In this document: positions 49,659-57,548 of the stretch, piece after piece
Numbering within the stretch: position 1 is the first letter of the stretch
How the letters are laid out: each line of letters starts with the position of its first letter
NCBI GenBank assembly: GCA_016222815.1
Contig: JACRQE010000006.1
Span: forward strand, 62,001-126,000
Length of the DNA stretch: 64,000 nt
Source: Candidatus Uhrbacteria bacterium
Lineage (GTDB): Bacteria; Patescibacteriota; Patescibacteriia; 2-12-FULL-60-25
Reading direction: 5' to 3'
The notes under the pieces: model-generated
The model's input: only the letters and a program-made list of their open reading frames with translations
What the model was told of the DNA's origin: nothing
Databases searched by the model: none
Made by a program: the position numbers and the translations under genes

Positions 49659-50225
49659 ATGGAAACCAAGAACATCATCAAGTTTATTTTTGAGTTAGGC
49701 CAGCAGCGGCGCGTGAGCCACGAGGGATGGAAGCTGTTGGGTATCCGGCATCCGGATAACGTGGCCGAACATTCGCTTCGGGCGGCCCAAATCGGATTCG
49801 CGCTGGCGGTCATGGAGGGTTACGAAAAACCGGAAGAAGTCTGCGCCATGCTTGTGTTCCACGACATGGCAGAATGCCGCGTGGGCGATCTGCACAAGGT
49901 CGCGGCGCGTTATGTCAAGGCAGATGAGCTCAGGGCGGCGCAGGATCAGACGAGCGAGCTCGGGGAATTCGGCGAGAAAATCCTGGATTTGTGGAAGCAG
50001 GTGGAAGAGAAGAGTACTCTGGCCGGAAGGATCGCTAAAGATGCGGATTATTTGGAGACGGCTGTGTCCGGCAAGGAGTATCTGGAACAAGGCCACACCT
50101 TCGCCCAGGATTGGATAACCAATGTTTCGAATGCGCTCAAGACAGATTCGGCCAAGAGACTCATCGCAGAGCTCCAGCAGGCGGATTCCAACGAATGGTG
50201 GCAGGGGCTGAAGAAACTTTCTTAA
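49659..50225 (+). CDS. HD-domain hydrolase (YfbR/HDDC2-like 5'-nucleotidase)
   Basis: A 188-residue metal hydrolase: KFIFELGQQRRVSHEGWKLL, RHPDNVAEHSLRAAQIGF (first His), MLVFHDMAECRVGDLHKVAA (HD pair near residue 68) and RIAKDADYLE (last Asp) give the H...HD...D set. The H-x-E-G-W and VAEHS pattern matches the YfbR/HDDC2 family, which dephosphorylates deoxynucleoside monophosphates. A role in nucleotide salvage fits a genome of limited synthesis. Confidence 0.8.
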   Translation: METKNIIKFIFELGQQRRVSHEGWKLLGIRHPDNVAEHSLRAAQIGFALAVMEGYEKPEEVCAMLVFHDMAECRVGDLHKVAARYVKADELRAAQDQTSELGEFGEKILDLWKQVEEKSTLAGRIAKDADYLETAVSGKEYLEQGHTFAQDWITNVSNALKTDSAKRLIAELQQADSNEWWQGLKKLS

Positions 50226-50258
50226 AAAGGTCCTTCGCTCCGCTCGAGGACGACGATA
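50226..50258. repeat. Short palindromic repeat fragment before the RlmI-like gene
   Basis: AAGGTCCTTCGCTCCGCTCG followed by AGGACGACG is a single short copy of the palindrome family, in the 42-base gap between two genes. Confidence 0.65.
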
Positions 50259-50267
50259 AACAATCAC

Positions 50268-51464
50268 ATGAACTATCAGACCGTAACGCTCAAACCAGGA
50301 CGGGATGTGCCGATTCGCGCCGGACATCCGTGGGTTTTTTCTGAGGCAATCGGCAGAGACGTCCGAGGCGAGGCCGGAATGCTCGTGGCGGTCGAATCGG
50401 CCCAGGGCGAGCCTTTAGGTATCGGAACCTGGAACGGCAACACCTCGATCCGCGTCAGGATGCTGTCGAGGGATGCTGAGGCAAGGGTGGATGCGGATTT
50501 TTTCGCGGACAGGTTCAAGAGTTTGAACAAATGGAAGCTTGGGAAGATGCCGAGCAAAACTGACGGATATCGCGTGGCCCATGCCGAAGCGGATAATTTG
50601 CCCGGGCTTATCGTCGACCGTTACGGCGACGTCGTGGTTTTCCAACTGCATACGGCTGGAATGGAGATGTTGCGCGAGGAGATCGTCGCGGCGCTGAAGA
50701 AAGTCTTCAAACCGAAAGCCATCGTCGAACGTTCGGATTTGGATGTGAGGAAAATCGAAGGTTTGCGCGATCAGCCGAGCGGGGTCATCTATGGCGAAGT
50801 CGAACATGCGGTCGAATTCAGCGAAGCGGGCATAAAGTTCGCGGCGGACGTGCTCCGTGGGCAAAAAACCGGTTTCTTTTTGGATCAGCGCGAAGCCCGT
50901 CTCGCTGTCGGAAAACTTGCGAAAGGCCGGAGCATGCTGAACCTGTTCGGCTACACCGGGGCATTCAGCGTGCATGCGGCTTTGGGCGGCGCGGAATTCG
51001 TCAACACGGTGGATGTGTCGCACGCTGCTTTGGAATTGGCGCAGAAGAATTTTTCGTTGAACGGTTTGGATCCGGAAGATGAAGGGAAATTCCAGTTCGT
51101 CGAAGCCGACGTTTTCGACCTGCTGGACGATCCGAAACTGCAGGAAGATGGTTATGATTTGATCATCTGCGATCCGCCGGCGCTGGCCAAGAGCCAAAAA
51201 AATCTGCCGCAAGCCATCCGGGCCTATACTGAACTGAATACCAAGTGCTTGGCGGCTTTGGAGCCCGGAGGCATCCTTGTGACCAGCTCATGTTCGGGTA
51301 GGGTCACGCCGGAGGACTTCCGCTCGCTTTTACGCATCGCAGCCGGTCGTGCCGGAAAAGACGTCCGCGTGTTGGATTGGATAACCCAACCTGCGGACCA
51401 TGCCGAGAGGCTGGCATTCCCGGAAGGCAGATACCTCAAGACCGCGGTTTTGGAGGTGGTTTAG
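50268..51464 (+). CDS. RlmI-like class I SAM-dependent rRNA methyltransferase
   Basis: A 398-residue protein with an N-terminal PUA domain (KPGRDVPIRAGHPWVFSEAI, residues about 8-75), the central RlmI domain, and a Rossmann methyltransferase: SMLNLFGYTGAFSVHAALGG (SAM loop near 225), VEADVFDLL and the ICDPPALAKS catalytic motif near 302. LDQREARLAV is an RlmI family mark. RlmI methylates C1962 of 23S rRNA in E. coli. The catalytic cysteine candidate is in VTSSCSG near 343. Confidence 0.88.
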   Translation: MNYQTVTLKPGRDVPIRAGHPWVFSEAIGRDVRGEAGMLVAVESAQGEPLGIGTWNGNTSIRVRMLSRDAEARVDADFFADRFKSLNKWKLGKMPSKTDGYRVAHAEADNLPGLIVDRYGDVVVFQLHTAGMEMLREEIVAALKKVFKPKAIVERSDLDVRKIEGLRDQPSGVIYGEVEHAVEFSEAGIKFAADVLRGQKTGFFLDQREARLAVGKLAKGRSMLNLFGYTGAFSVHAALGGAEFVNTVDVSHAALELAQKNFSLNGLDPEDEGKFQFVEADVFDLLDDPKLQEDGYDLIICDPPALAKSQKNLPQAIRAYTELNTKCLAALEPGGILVTSSCSGRVTPEDFRSLLRIAAGRAGKDVRVLDWITQPADHAERLAFPEGRYLKTAVLEVV

Positions 51465-51470
51465 TCTCCG

Positions 51471-51977
51471 TTACAACGCCTTGAATTTGGCCATCACGAT
51501 GGCGTCTTTCGAATCTTTGACCGGGGCGTCGGTTTTGGCGTCGAATTTCTTGTCGCCGTTGTCGGCGTGGAGCATGGCCCAATATGTCTTACCGGTTTGC
51601 GTCTTGACTTTGACGAAGGTTTCGCGCATTTCGCCGGCGTTAAGCAGTTCGCTGGAACCGATGATAGCGCCGGGCATGCCGTCCTTATCCTCGTGGATGA
51701 CGACGAAGCCTTGTTTCTGGAGCAAGACATAATCCAGCTTTACCTCGATCCCGGCAGGCTGGTCTTTAACCTCGATATAGCTGTTTTGGTTGGACATGAC
51801 CTCGGGCGCTCCGGGGACTTCGGGTTGGGCTACGGTCGGCAAACCGGGTACGGCCGCGGAGGGCTGTTCTTGGCCCGGGACCTGCAGACTAGGCTCGGGA
51901 GCCTGCGTCTTAGGGCTGAACCAGCAACCGGCACCGATCAAGGGGAGTATCGCGAGAGACAAAAATAGTTTGTTCAT
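51471..51977 (-). CDS. Lipoprotein with DUF7282-like domain
   Basis: A 168-residue protein from the ATG at 51977 (MNKLFLSLAILPLIGAGCWF); the track start at 52004 would overlap pyrD. The lipobox LIGAGC puts the lipid on Cys18. A Pro/Gln-rich linker (EPSLQVPGQEQPSAAVPGLP) precedes a C-terminal beta domain with KQGFVVIHEDKDGMPGAIIG and ETFVKVKTQTGKTYWAMLHA, as in DUF7282. It lies ten bases after pyrD and may be co-transcribed. The function is unknown. Confidence 0.78.
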   Translation of the reverse strand: MNKLFLSLAILPLIGAGCWFSPKTQAPEPSLQVPGQEQPSAAVPGLPTVAQPEVPGAPEVMSNQNSYIEVKDQPAGIEVKLDYVLLQKQGFVVIHEDKDGMPGAIIGSSELLNAGEMRETFVKVKTQTGKTYWAMLHADNGDKKFDAKTDAPVKDSKDAIVMAKFKAL

Positions 51978-51987
51978 AAGATTATGA

Positions 51988-53106
51988 TTAATTATCAATC
52001 CCAACAGCTTCAGAGATATTCCTGAAGCCGTCTTTTTCCAATAGTTTGACCAGGCCCTGATTGATGGCGCCGATGGCCTGCGGGCCTTCGAAGATCATGC
52101 CGGTGATGAGCTGGATGAGGGACGAGCCAAGGCGGATTTTGCGGTAAGCGTCAGCGGCCGTGAATACGCCGCCGCAGCCGATGACGATGTGCGTGCCTTT
52201 AACCTTGGAGTAGACATATCGGATGACCTCGTCTGACGAGGCGTCCACGACTTTGCCGCTCATGCCGCCTTTGTCCGTGACCATCTTATCCAGGATTTTC
52301 GGGTTGTCGCGTTTCTTGGTCAAATTCGTGCACACGAAACCGTGGACGCGATGGCGTTTGGCGACTTCGAGGATGGCATCGATTTGGGCGTGATCCAGGT
52401 CTGCGGCGAGTTTGAGGAAGACCGGTTTGTCCGTCGTGATTTGGTCGAGGCGCGCCAAGAGTTTCTCGAGCTTCACGGGGTCGGTGAACGGTTCGCCGCC
52501 GAAAGCATTGGGGCAGCTTATATTGACCGTGATGTAACTGCCGATGCCTTCCATGGTCTCGAAAGCCTTGGCGTAATCCGCGATACCGGCATCGACATCG
52601 GCGCAAGCCTGGTTGTTGGTCTTGGCCACACTGATGCCCACGGGAATGCGGAAGTGTTTTCCGGTCAGGCGCTTGGCGATCGCTTCGCAGCCGTCGTTCT
52701 TCAGGCCGTAGTAGACGATAAGTGATTTTGATTTGGGCAAACGCCACAGACGTTTCTTCGGATTGCCCGGACAGGGCTCTCCGGTGATGGAACCGACTTC
52801 GGCGAAACCAAAACCTACGTCCGGTAAGATGTCGAGGATTTCCGCGTTCTTGTCAAAACCCGCGGCCAGGCCGATTGGGTTGGAGAACTTGATGCCTAAG
52901 ACGGTCTGTTCCAATTTCGGATTCCTGTAGTTGAAGCAGAGACGAATTTTCCAGCGGGTGAGGCGGAAGCGGCCCAGGAACTTACCCACACCGAGCATAC
53001 GGTCGTGGACGAATTCTGGATCCATTAGGAAATACGCCGGTTTAAGCAGTTTGGTGTAACTAAAATGGAAAAAGGCGTTACGGGCGGAAATCCAGGTTTC
53101 GTACAT
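51988..53106 (-). CDS. pyrD: Dihydroorotate dehydrogenase, class 2-like with a cysteine base
   Basis: A 372-residue enzyme. The N-terminal extension (YFLMDPEFVHDRMLGVGKFL), IGLAAGFDKNAE and EPCPGNPKKRLWRLP follow class 2 (membrane, quinone-linked) enzymes. At the catalytic site NISCPNAFGG has Cys where class 2 has Ser (NISSPNTPG in E. coli), a class 1 trait. FMN-phosphate glycines are in VIGCGGVFTAADAYRKI. The enzyme oxidises dihydroorotate to orotate; no other pyrimidine gene is in the window. A TTGCTA-17-TAAACT promoter lies upstream. Confidence 0.9.
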   Translation of the reverse strand: MYETWISARNAFFHFSYTKLLKPAYFLMDPEFVHDRMLGVGKFLGRFRLTRWKIRLCFNYRNPKLEQTVLGIKFSNPIGLAAGFDKNAEILDILPDVGFGFAEVGSITGEPCPGNPKKRLWRLPKSKSLIVYYGLKNDGCEAIAKRLTGKHFRIPVGISVAKTNNQACADVDAGIADYAKAFETMEGIGSYITVNISCPNAFGGEPFTDPVKLEKLLARLDQITTDKPVFLKLAADLDHAQIDAILEVAKRHRVHGFVCTNLTKKRDNPKILDKMVTDKGGMSGKVVDASSDEVIRYVYSKVKGTHIVIGCGGVFTAADAYRKIRLGSSLIQLITGMIFEGPQAIGAINQGLVKLLEKDGFRNISEAVGIDN

Positions 53107-53115
53107 ATCCTTTGG

Positions 53116-53155
53116 AGTTTAGCTAGTTGCTCCGCAATTAGCAAACGTGTAACAT
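53116..53155. promoter_or_regulatory. Overlapping divergent promoters of pyrD and the Cys-rich peptide
   Basis: Minus: TTGCTA (53144-53139), 17 bases, TAAACT (53121-53116). Plus: TTGCTC (53127-53132), 17 bases, TAACAT (53150-53155). The boxes interlock, so expression of the two genes should be mutually exclusive at any instant. Confidence 0.6.
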
Positions 53156-53192
53156 AGTCGCGTACTAACCCTTAAGAAAGGAGGTAAATTTT

Positions 53193-53342
53193 ATGGAATG
53201 CAAGTGTAAAGAGTGCGGTGGCGAGTGCGTGGATTGCAAGTGCGCACAATGCGGAGCGCCGGTGGCTCCAGATGCGGAAAAATGCGAACATTGCGGGAAC
53301 ACGGAGATGGCGTGCAAGTGCGAAGGTTGCAAGGAGGCCTAG
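53193..53342 (+). CDS. Cysteine-rich 49-residue metal-binding peptide
   Basis: Too short for the ORF track. Twelve of 49 residues are Cys: MECKCKECGGECVDCKCAQC and KCEHCGN...MACKCEGC. The C-x-C, C-x2-C spacing suggests zinc ribbons or a metallothionein-like cluster; the central CAQCGAPVAPDAEKCEHCGN part is a classic zinc-ribbon. AGGAGGT lies seven bases before the ATG, the best ribosome site in the window, and a promoter and strong terminator flank the gene. Likely highly expressed; binding of Zn, Cu or Fe is unknown. Confidence 0.8.
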   Translation: MECKCKECGGECVDCKCAQCGAPVAPDAEKCEHCGNTEMACKCEGCKEA

Positions 53343-53352
53343 CATCCAGGAG

Positions 53353-53384
53353 ACAGTTCCGATGGAAATCGGAGCTGTTTTTTT
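53353..53384 (+). terminator. Strong intrinsic terminator after the Cys-rich gene
   Basis: ACAGTTCCGAT GGAA ATCGGAGCTGT with one T-G pair, followed by seven T. Confidence 0.88.
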
Positions 53385-53397
53385 AATTTTTTCTAAT

Positions 53398-53428
53398 AAA
53401 GATCCTTCGACAAGCTCAGGATGACGGT
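53398..53428. repeat. Palindromic repeat fragment
   Basis: AAGATCCTTCGACAAGCTCA followed by GGATGACGG is a single copy of the (A)AG(G/A)TCC...GGA(T/C)GAC family, lying between the terminator and the end of the flavoprotein gene. Confidence 0.7.
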
Positions 53429-53433
53429 TGGGG

Positions 53434-54768
53434 TCAGAGGGAAAACTTTTCGAAGTGGATGCAGCTGCGGGGTACTCCGCAAGATTCGAGCGTTTGCCTG
53501 ACGGCGGCCATCATGGGCGTCGGTCCGCAGAGGTAAGTGTCACGTTCCAAGACATCAGGCACGAGACGTGTGATTTTGTCTTGGTCCACGAAACCTTTTT
53601 CGCCTCTCCAGGCAGGGTCATTACTCATTATGTAGTGGACGCGCATGGAATATTTTGCGGCCAAATCGTCCAGTTCGGTCTTGAAAGCGGCCGTCGCAGA
53701 GTCGCGGCAGGCGTAGAGAAGCGTTATGTCTTTCCCCAGCGGAGCTAAAGAGGCGATGAGCGACATGATCGGGGTTACGCCGATACCGCCGGCGACGAAC
53801 AAGAACTTTTCATGGCAAGATCGTTCGGCGATGAACACACCGTGCGGACCGTCGAGCATGGCTTTGGTCCCAGGCTTGAGTCGGCCGAGAGAGGACGTGT
53901 AGTCGCCGGATTTTTTTATGCTGAGGCGCAGGCGTTCGCTGCCCGGCGCATTGGAGAGGCTGAAGGGATGGGCTTGCGGCCAGAAGCCTTTGGCCAGGAA
54001 CCGGACGATGAGGAACTGCCCGGCTTTGAACCTGAAGCCCCGCAAGTCCCGTCCGCGGATGAAGATGGAGATGACATCCGGCGTTTCGTTTTCGATAGCG
54101 TCCACCGTGAAACCGTGTTTTGCGAAAGCGAGCGAGGGCTTGAGGAAGCGGAAGTACGCGAAGTTCAGCAGGACGAATGCGTATAAAGCGTACCAATATC
54201 CGGCAAATACCGGATCCATCAGGTCACGGCCGACGGACAGCTGATGGCTGAAAGCCAGGAGGATGGCCAGATAGACCGCTAGATGGATGTAGTACCAAGA
54301 TTCGTATTTCATCTTGCGGAGGACGATGACGACCGAGATGAGGATGACGAAAACGAACAAACCGAATGCGCTGGTCGCCAGCAAAACGTTTTCCCAGCTT
54401 TGGAAATCCAGGAATTGCTGGAAAAAACCGGAGCCTGTGCGCATGCCGTACCCGAGGGAAAGGAGTGTCGGATGGGCTAGAAGCAGAGTCAATAGAGCGA
54501 ATCCGATCCAGTGGTGCAGACGCGAAAGTTTGTCCAAGCCGAAGACGTGTTCGATCCAGGCAATGCGGCCGATGAGCATGAGTTGGCAAAGGACGAAGAG
54601 TACCAGGAGCAAGCCGCTGATCCGACCGAAAGCGATGAGCAGTTTTCCTGGATCAAGCGACGTCACGTAAGCACCGGAACCGGACCACCAGAACCAGCCG
54701 ATGACAGCCAGGTTGGCGAGCAGGAACAACCCGAGCAGGGCGGATTTCAGACGGATTGAATCTCGCAT
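53434..54768 (-). CDS. Ferric-reductase-like heme/FAD/NAD(P)H oxidoreductase
   Basis: A 444-residue protein. Six membrane helices (residues about 10-210) carry histidines in RLHHWIGFALLTLLLAHPTL and WYYIHLAVYLAILLAFSHQL that can bind two hemes, as in the ferric reductase/NOX fold. The FAD domain has AHPFSLSNAPGSERL; the NAD domain FVAGGIGVTPIMSLIA, YACRDS and CGPTPMMAAVRQTLESCGV. It would pass electrons from cytoplasmic NAD(P)H across the membrane to an outside acceptor (iron or oxygen). TTGCCC-18-TACACT precedes it on the minus strand. Confidence 0.85.
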   Translation of the reverse strand: MRDSIRLKSALLGLFLLANLAVIGWFWWSGSGAYVTSLDPGKLLIAFGRISGLLLVLFVLCQLMLIGRIAWIEHVFGLDKLSRLHHWIGFALLTLLLAHPTLLSLGYGMRTGSGFFQQFLDFQSWENVLLATSAFGLFVFVILISVVIVLRKMKYESWYYIHLAVYLAILLAFSHQLSVGRDLMDPVFAGYWYALYAFVLLNFAYFRFLKPSLAFAKHGFTVDAIENETPDVISIFIRGRDLRGFRFKAGQFLIVRFLAKGFWPQAHPFSLSNAPGSERLRLSIKKSGDYTSSLGRLKPGTKAMLDGPHGVFIAERSCHEKFLFVAGGIGVTPIMSLIASLAPLGKDITLLYACRDSATAAFKTELDDLAAKYSMRVHYIMSNDPAWRGEKGFVDQDKITRLVPDVLERDTYLCGPTPMMAAVRQTLESCGVPRSCIHFEKFSL

Positions 54769-54857
54769 AATAGGTTGGCGCCAGTGTATCGCAGTCCGCT
54801 ACGTTAGGGCAAACGAAATATTGACCGAAACATCATATGTGGGTTTATTTCGTGAGT

Positions 54858-54886
54858 TTGCTTGTCTAGTCTGGTTATGGTATTTT
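54858..54886 (+). promoter_or_regulatory. Promoter of the mini ferritin-like pair
   Basis: TTGCTT, 17 bases, TATTTT; the ATG at 54896 is nine bases beyond the -10 box. This supports the short gene over the longer track ORF from 54701, which is antisense to the flavoprotein at its start. Confidence 0.55.
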
Positions 54887-54895
54887 CTCCGTATT

Positions 54896-55210
54896 ATGGA
54901 TAGCTTATATTACGTACTGATCATCGTCGCAGCCGTATCCATCGTTATTTTCCTGGCGGCTTATGCCAAGTGGCGCAAGGCGCCTGGGCAACCCGGTGAT
55001 CCGTTGGAACGAATCCATGAACTTATAAAGCAGGGCATTATCTACGAAGAGGAGTTTGTGGAAGTCTATTTCAAGGTCGTGAGGGATGAGGGTTTCATGG
55101 CTAATTTCGGTACCCATCAAGAAGAGGCAAAGACGCTGTTGACCACCATGATCGATGAAAGCAAAGGACATAAGACGCTTCTGGAGAGCGTCATGAACGG
55201 TTTAAAATAA
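54896..55210 (+). CDS. Membrane-anchored helical protein, ferritin-like motif
   Basis: A 104-residue protein from the ATG at 54896 (MDSLYYVLIIVAAVSIVIFL), with one N-terminal membrane helix followed by two helices, KQGIIYEEEFVEVYFKVVRD and EEAKTLLTTMIDESKGHKTL. The DE-x3-H in the last helix and the acidic run in the first resemble halves of rubrerythrin/ferritin-like di-metal sites. No firm family. It is coupled to the next gene by TAA-T-ATG, and the neighbour on the other side is a ferric-reductase-like protein. Confidence 0.62.
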   Translation: MDSLYYVLIIVAAVSIVIFLAAYAKWRKAPGQPGDPLERIHELIKQGIIYEEEFVEVYFKVVRDEGFMANFGTHQEEAKTLLTTMIDESKGHKTLLESVMNGLK

Positions 55211-55211
55211 T

Positions 55212-55400
55212 ATGGAAAACAAAGAAGGGCTGAAATTAATCCTGGAAGAGGCGTTGAAAATGGAAGAGAAGGCGGAGGACAACTGCGAGCTTATCCTGCA
55301 TGAAGCCAGGATAAACGGTTTCCATAATGCCATCGAGCACATCGAGAACGACGAAAAGAGGCATCAGGAGATGGTCAAGAAGCTGTTGAGCTTCCTTTGA
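55212..55400 (+). CDS. 62-residue two-helix ferritin-like peptide
   Basis: Two amphipathic helices: LILEEALKMEEKAEDNCELI and NAIEHIENDEKRHQEMVKKL. The E...DE-x2-H pattern is that of the metal-binding helices in rubrerythrin-like proteins; a single pair of helices would have to dimerise to complete a di-iron site, as encapsulated ferritins do. No encapsulin gene is in the window. Whether it binds metal is inference. The convergent PP2C gene ends three bases later. Confidence 0.62.
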   Translation: MENKEGLKLILEEALKMEEKAEDNCELILHEARINGFHNAIEHIENDEKRHQEMVKKLLSFL

Positions 55401-55403
55401 CGG

Positions 55404-56264
55404 TCACCGTCCACCGTCTTTTTCCAGGTCAACGATGACGACTGTGGTGTTGTCATCGGGCATTATCTTATCAAGCAGAGATTTTACCCGTCGGCTGGCC
55501 TCCTGGGCATCTTGGGATTCCGCAAGGATGCGCTCCACGGCTTTACGGCGGCCGCGTTTGTCGATGGACTGCCAAAACCCGTCTGTCGCGACGACCAGAA
55601 AACGTTCATCCGGGGTGGCGACTACGGTTTTGAGCTCCGGTTCGTGTAAGACAAAGGGTTCGGTCTCCGGATCTCCCAGGGCCCGGCTGACTTCGATGTG
55701 GCCGCCGCCCGGTATGCCGATGTGGCCGCGTTTTTTCGGTCTGGCGTAAGGGTGCCGCGGATCCACGATAATGGCGTGCTGTCCCATCAGCCTGTCCGTT
55801 TCCCCGGGATGGGCGCCGTATTCGTGGGGTAAGGTCAAGGTGTGGAACGAAGAATCATCGGCCGAAAAAACCCGGGCCTGGCTATTGCCGGCCCAGGCGA
55901 TGGTGATCAATCCTTGCTCGAGGATGACGGCGGTCAAGGTAGTCCCGCCGAATACATTTTGCTCGGTGATTGAATCATGGATTTCCGCAAAGGTATGCTC
56001 CAGCGCTTCGAGAGACGTGCCATTTTCTTTTATCCGTCCCAAGACGGTGGTGACGGCATGGCGCGCCGCATAACCACCGATTGTCCCGTGACCATCTGCC
56101 ACGGCGACAGCCAGGCATGGTTTTCCGTCTTTTTCGAAAACTACATGGCCATTGAAGTCCTGTTGCGATGAGCGTTTGCCGAGGAGTTCGAATGCCGCGA
56201 CCGGAAAAACAGGTCGTCGTTCACGCGACTCGAACGGGGGACGGTCGAAATTGCCGAAATCCAT
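55404..56264 (-). CDS. PP2C-family serine/threonine phosphatase
   Basis: A 286-residue protein from the ATG at 56264 (MDFGNFDRPPFESRERRPVF); the track ORF from 56621 runs backwards across tRNA-Gln and cannot be real. Motifs: SSQQDFNGHVVF, CLAVAVADGHGTIGGYAARH (metal Asp, D-G-H-G), FGGTTLTAVIL, VSRALGDPE, LVVATDGFWQSI and MPDDNTTVVIVDL. PP2C enzymes need Mn or Mg and reverse Ser/Thr kinases or serve as stress switches. No kinase gene is adjacent. Confidence 0.86.
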   Translation of the reverse strand: MDFGNFDRPPFESRERRPVFPVAAFELLGKRSSQQDFNGHVVFEKDGKPCLAVAVADGHGTIGGYAARHAVTTVLGRIKENGTSLEALEHTFAEIHDSITEQNVFGGTTLTAVILEQGLITIAWAGNSQARVFSADDSSFHTLTLPHEYGAHPGETDRLMGQHAIIVDPRHPYARPKKRGHIGIPGGGHIEVSRALGDPETEPFVLHEPELKTVVATPDERFLVVATDGFWQSIDKRGRRKAVERILAESQDAQEASRRVKSLLDKIMPDDNTTVVIVDLEKDGGR

Positions 56265-56320
56265 GGAAACATAGACAGGGTAACATAAACGAAGACAGTG
56301 GGCTAAGGCCTTTTTCACGA

Positions 56321-56349
56321 TTGACGGCCATGATTTTTCGGCATATATT
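56321..56349 (+). promoter_or_regulatory. Promoter of tRNA-Gln
   Basis: TTGACG, 17 bases, TATATT, with the tRNA beginning 12 bases later. Confidence 0.65.
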
Positions 56350-56360
56350 GTCCGGCGTAT

Positions 56361-56434
56361 TCGGGGATCGTCTAATGGTAGGACAACAGCCTTTGAAGCT
56401 GTGTATCTAGGTTCGAGCCCTAGTCCCCGAGCCA
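56361..56434 (+). tRNA. tRNA-Gln (anticodon TTG)
   Basis: A 74-base cloverleaf: acceptor TCGGGGA/TCCCCGA, anticodon arm ACAGC CTTTGAA GCTGT (TTG), T-arm CTAGG TTCGAGC CCTAG, encoded GCCA end. Reads CAA and possibly CAG glutamine codons. Confidence 0.92.
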
Positions 56435-56438
56435 AAAA

Positions 56439-56468
56439 AAATATCTCCCGCAGGGGAGGTATTTTTTG
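56439..56468. terminator. Bidirectional terminator after tRNA-Gln
   Basis: ATATCTCCC GCAG GGGAGGTAT with A tract before and TTTTTT after; it serves the tRNA and, on the minus strand, the gene ending at 56476. Confidence 0.8.
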
Positions 56469-56475
56469 TCGGAGC

Positions 56476-56982
56476 TTATGCCGCTTCAGCCATAGCAGAA
56501 GCAGTGCGTCGTTTTTGCGGCCTGAATATTTTCGTGAACTGGTACATCGGCCGTTTGCCTTCAGACTCGGGTTCATGGACCTTGATGGCGTCCCATTTGA
56601 AAATCCCGCTGCCTTTTCCAAGGGCCCAATCCTTGAGCTTCGTGTTTTCGGTGATTAAGTTGTAGCGTGTTTCTTCCTTCAGCTTGTTCGTCAAAGTCGC
56701 CATTAATCTGTGTCCTGCGGCATATATGAGAGAAGTCTCGTCCGGTAGCCGCCTGGCTTTATCGTCAGTGGATATTATACCGACGAAATCGTTGGTGTCG
56801 GGATGGAAGAAGATCTCCAGGATTTTGGAGCCGTAATATAACAGATATTTGATCCTGTCGCGATTTGTTGAATCAGGGGTGATGACGGCCTCGCGCAAGA
56901 TGGCGCTGACGGTAGGCTCGAATTTTTCGTGCCCGCGACGGGTGTCCGGAACCGCCGCAAAAGGGTTTGCCTCCATAGTCAT
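56476..56982 (-). CDS. Hypothetical 168-residue protein
   Basis: The ATG at 56982 (MTMEANPFAAVPDTRRGHEK) is preferred: a GATAAT box lies just before it, inside the longer track ORF. No known domain. The protein has VSAILREAVITPDSTNRDRI, KILEIFFHPDTNDFVGIIST (a possible beta pair) and a basic tail (FRPQKRRTASAMAEAA). No membrane segment. Convergent with tRNA-Gln through a shared terminator. Confidence 0.6.
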   Translation of the reverse strand: MTMEANPFAAVPDTRRGHEKFEPTVSAILREAVITPDSTNRDRIKYLLYYGSKILEIFFHPDTNDFVGIISTDDKARRLPDETSLIYAAGHRLMATLTNKLKEETRYNLITENTKLKDWALGKGSGIFKWDAIKVHEPESEGKRPMYQFTKIFRPQKRRTASAMAEAA

Positions 56983-57033
56983 CCATATTATCCGCCGACG
57001 GGGGCGGTATGGCAACGGTTTGGATTATGAATA

Positions 57034-57057
57034 ATCCCGGAGGTCGTCCTCCGGGAT
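57034..57057. terminator. Hairpin after the 57062 gene
   Basis: ATCCCGGAGG TCGT CCTCCGGGAT, ten perfect base pairs, with a weak T tract (ATTATT) on the minus strand. Confidence 0.65.
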
Positions 57058-57061
57058 AGCG

Positions 57062-57532
57062 TCAGTATTCGTAGTGACTGCGCTCGCGAGGTTCCTCGAA
57101 GCCGTAGAGCTTGAGGAGTTCGCGGTTGCGCGGCGAGTGGGTGAAAGGTTCGAACGTGGACCAAACCAGGCCCCTGTCGTTATTTGCGCTAGGGAATAGA
57201 GCAGCTGGGAGTTGTGCTCCGGTAACGCAGATGAGGGCATCCGGTTTGACGCCCGGTGAAGCAGAGTGGCCGCAGACGGTCAGGCTGAAGCCGAAGCCGA
57301 AAGTTCCGCTGCCCGGCAGGCAGGGGAGCTCGTGGGTGCGGATGAGCCTCTCGAGCCGTTTGAATTCCTGTCTGGTGAGAGGACGTTTTTCGGTGCGATA
57401 CTTTTGGCGCCAGGTGTGGCCGCTCAGGTTGGCGCGCATCTCGGACTCGTGTTCCTCCCAGATTTCAGCCGAGAGTTTCTCGAGCCAGGCGAGGTCTTTG
57501 GGTGAAAGTTCGAATTTGACGGGCTTGGCCAT
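57062..57532 (-). CDS. Hypothetical 156-residue protein with strong expression signals
   Basis: No known family. A basic N-terminal helical half (KFELSPKDLAWLEKLSAEIW, KRPLTRQEFKRLERLIRTHE) is followed by a glycine- and aromatic-rich part (GSGTFGFGFSLTVCGHSASP, LIVCVTGAQL-like) and a charged tail ending SHYEY. It has GGAGGA four bases before the ATG, a TTGACC-18-TAAAAT promoter and a terminator, like the stand-alone genes at 15168, 24509, 53193 and 61453. Confidence 0.65.
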   Translation of the reverse strand: MAKPVKFELSPKDLAWLEKLSAEIWEEHESEMRANLSGHTWRQKYRTEKRPLTRQEFKRLERLIRTHELPCLPGSGTFGFGFSLTVCGHSASPGVKPDALICVTGAQLPAALFPSANNDRGLVWSTFEPFTHSPRNRELLKLYGFEEPRERSHYEY

Positions 57533-57548
57533 GTGCTCCTCCGAAATG

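Noticed and set aside
56265-56621. N-terminal extension of the PP2C ORF
   Set aside because: It would run through tRNA-Gln and its promoter; the ATG at 56264 gives a normal PP2C start.
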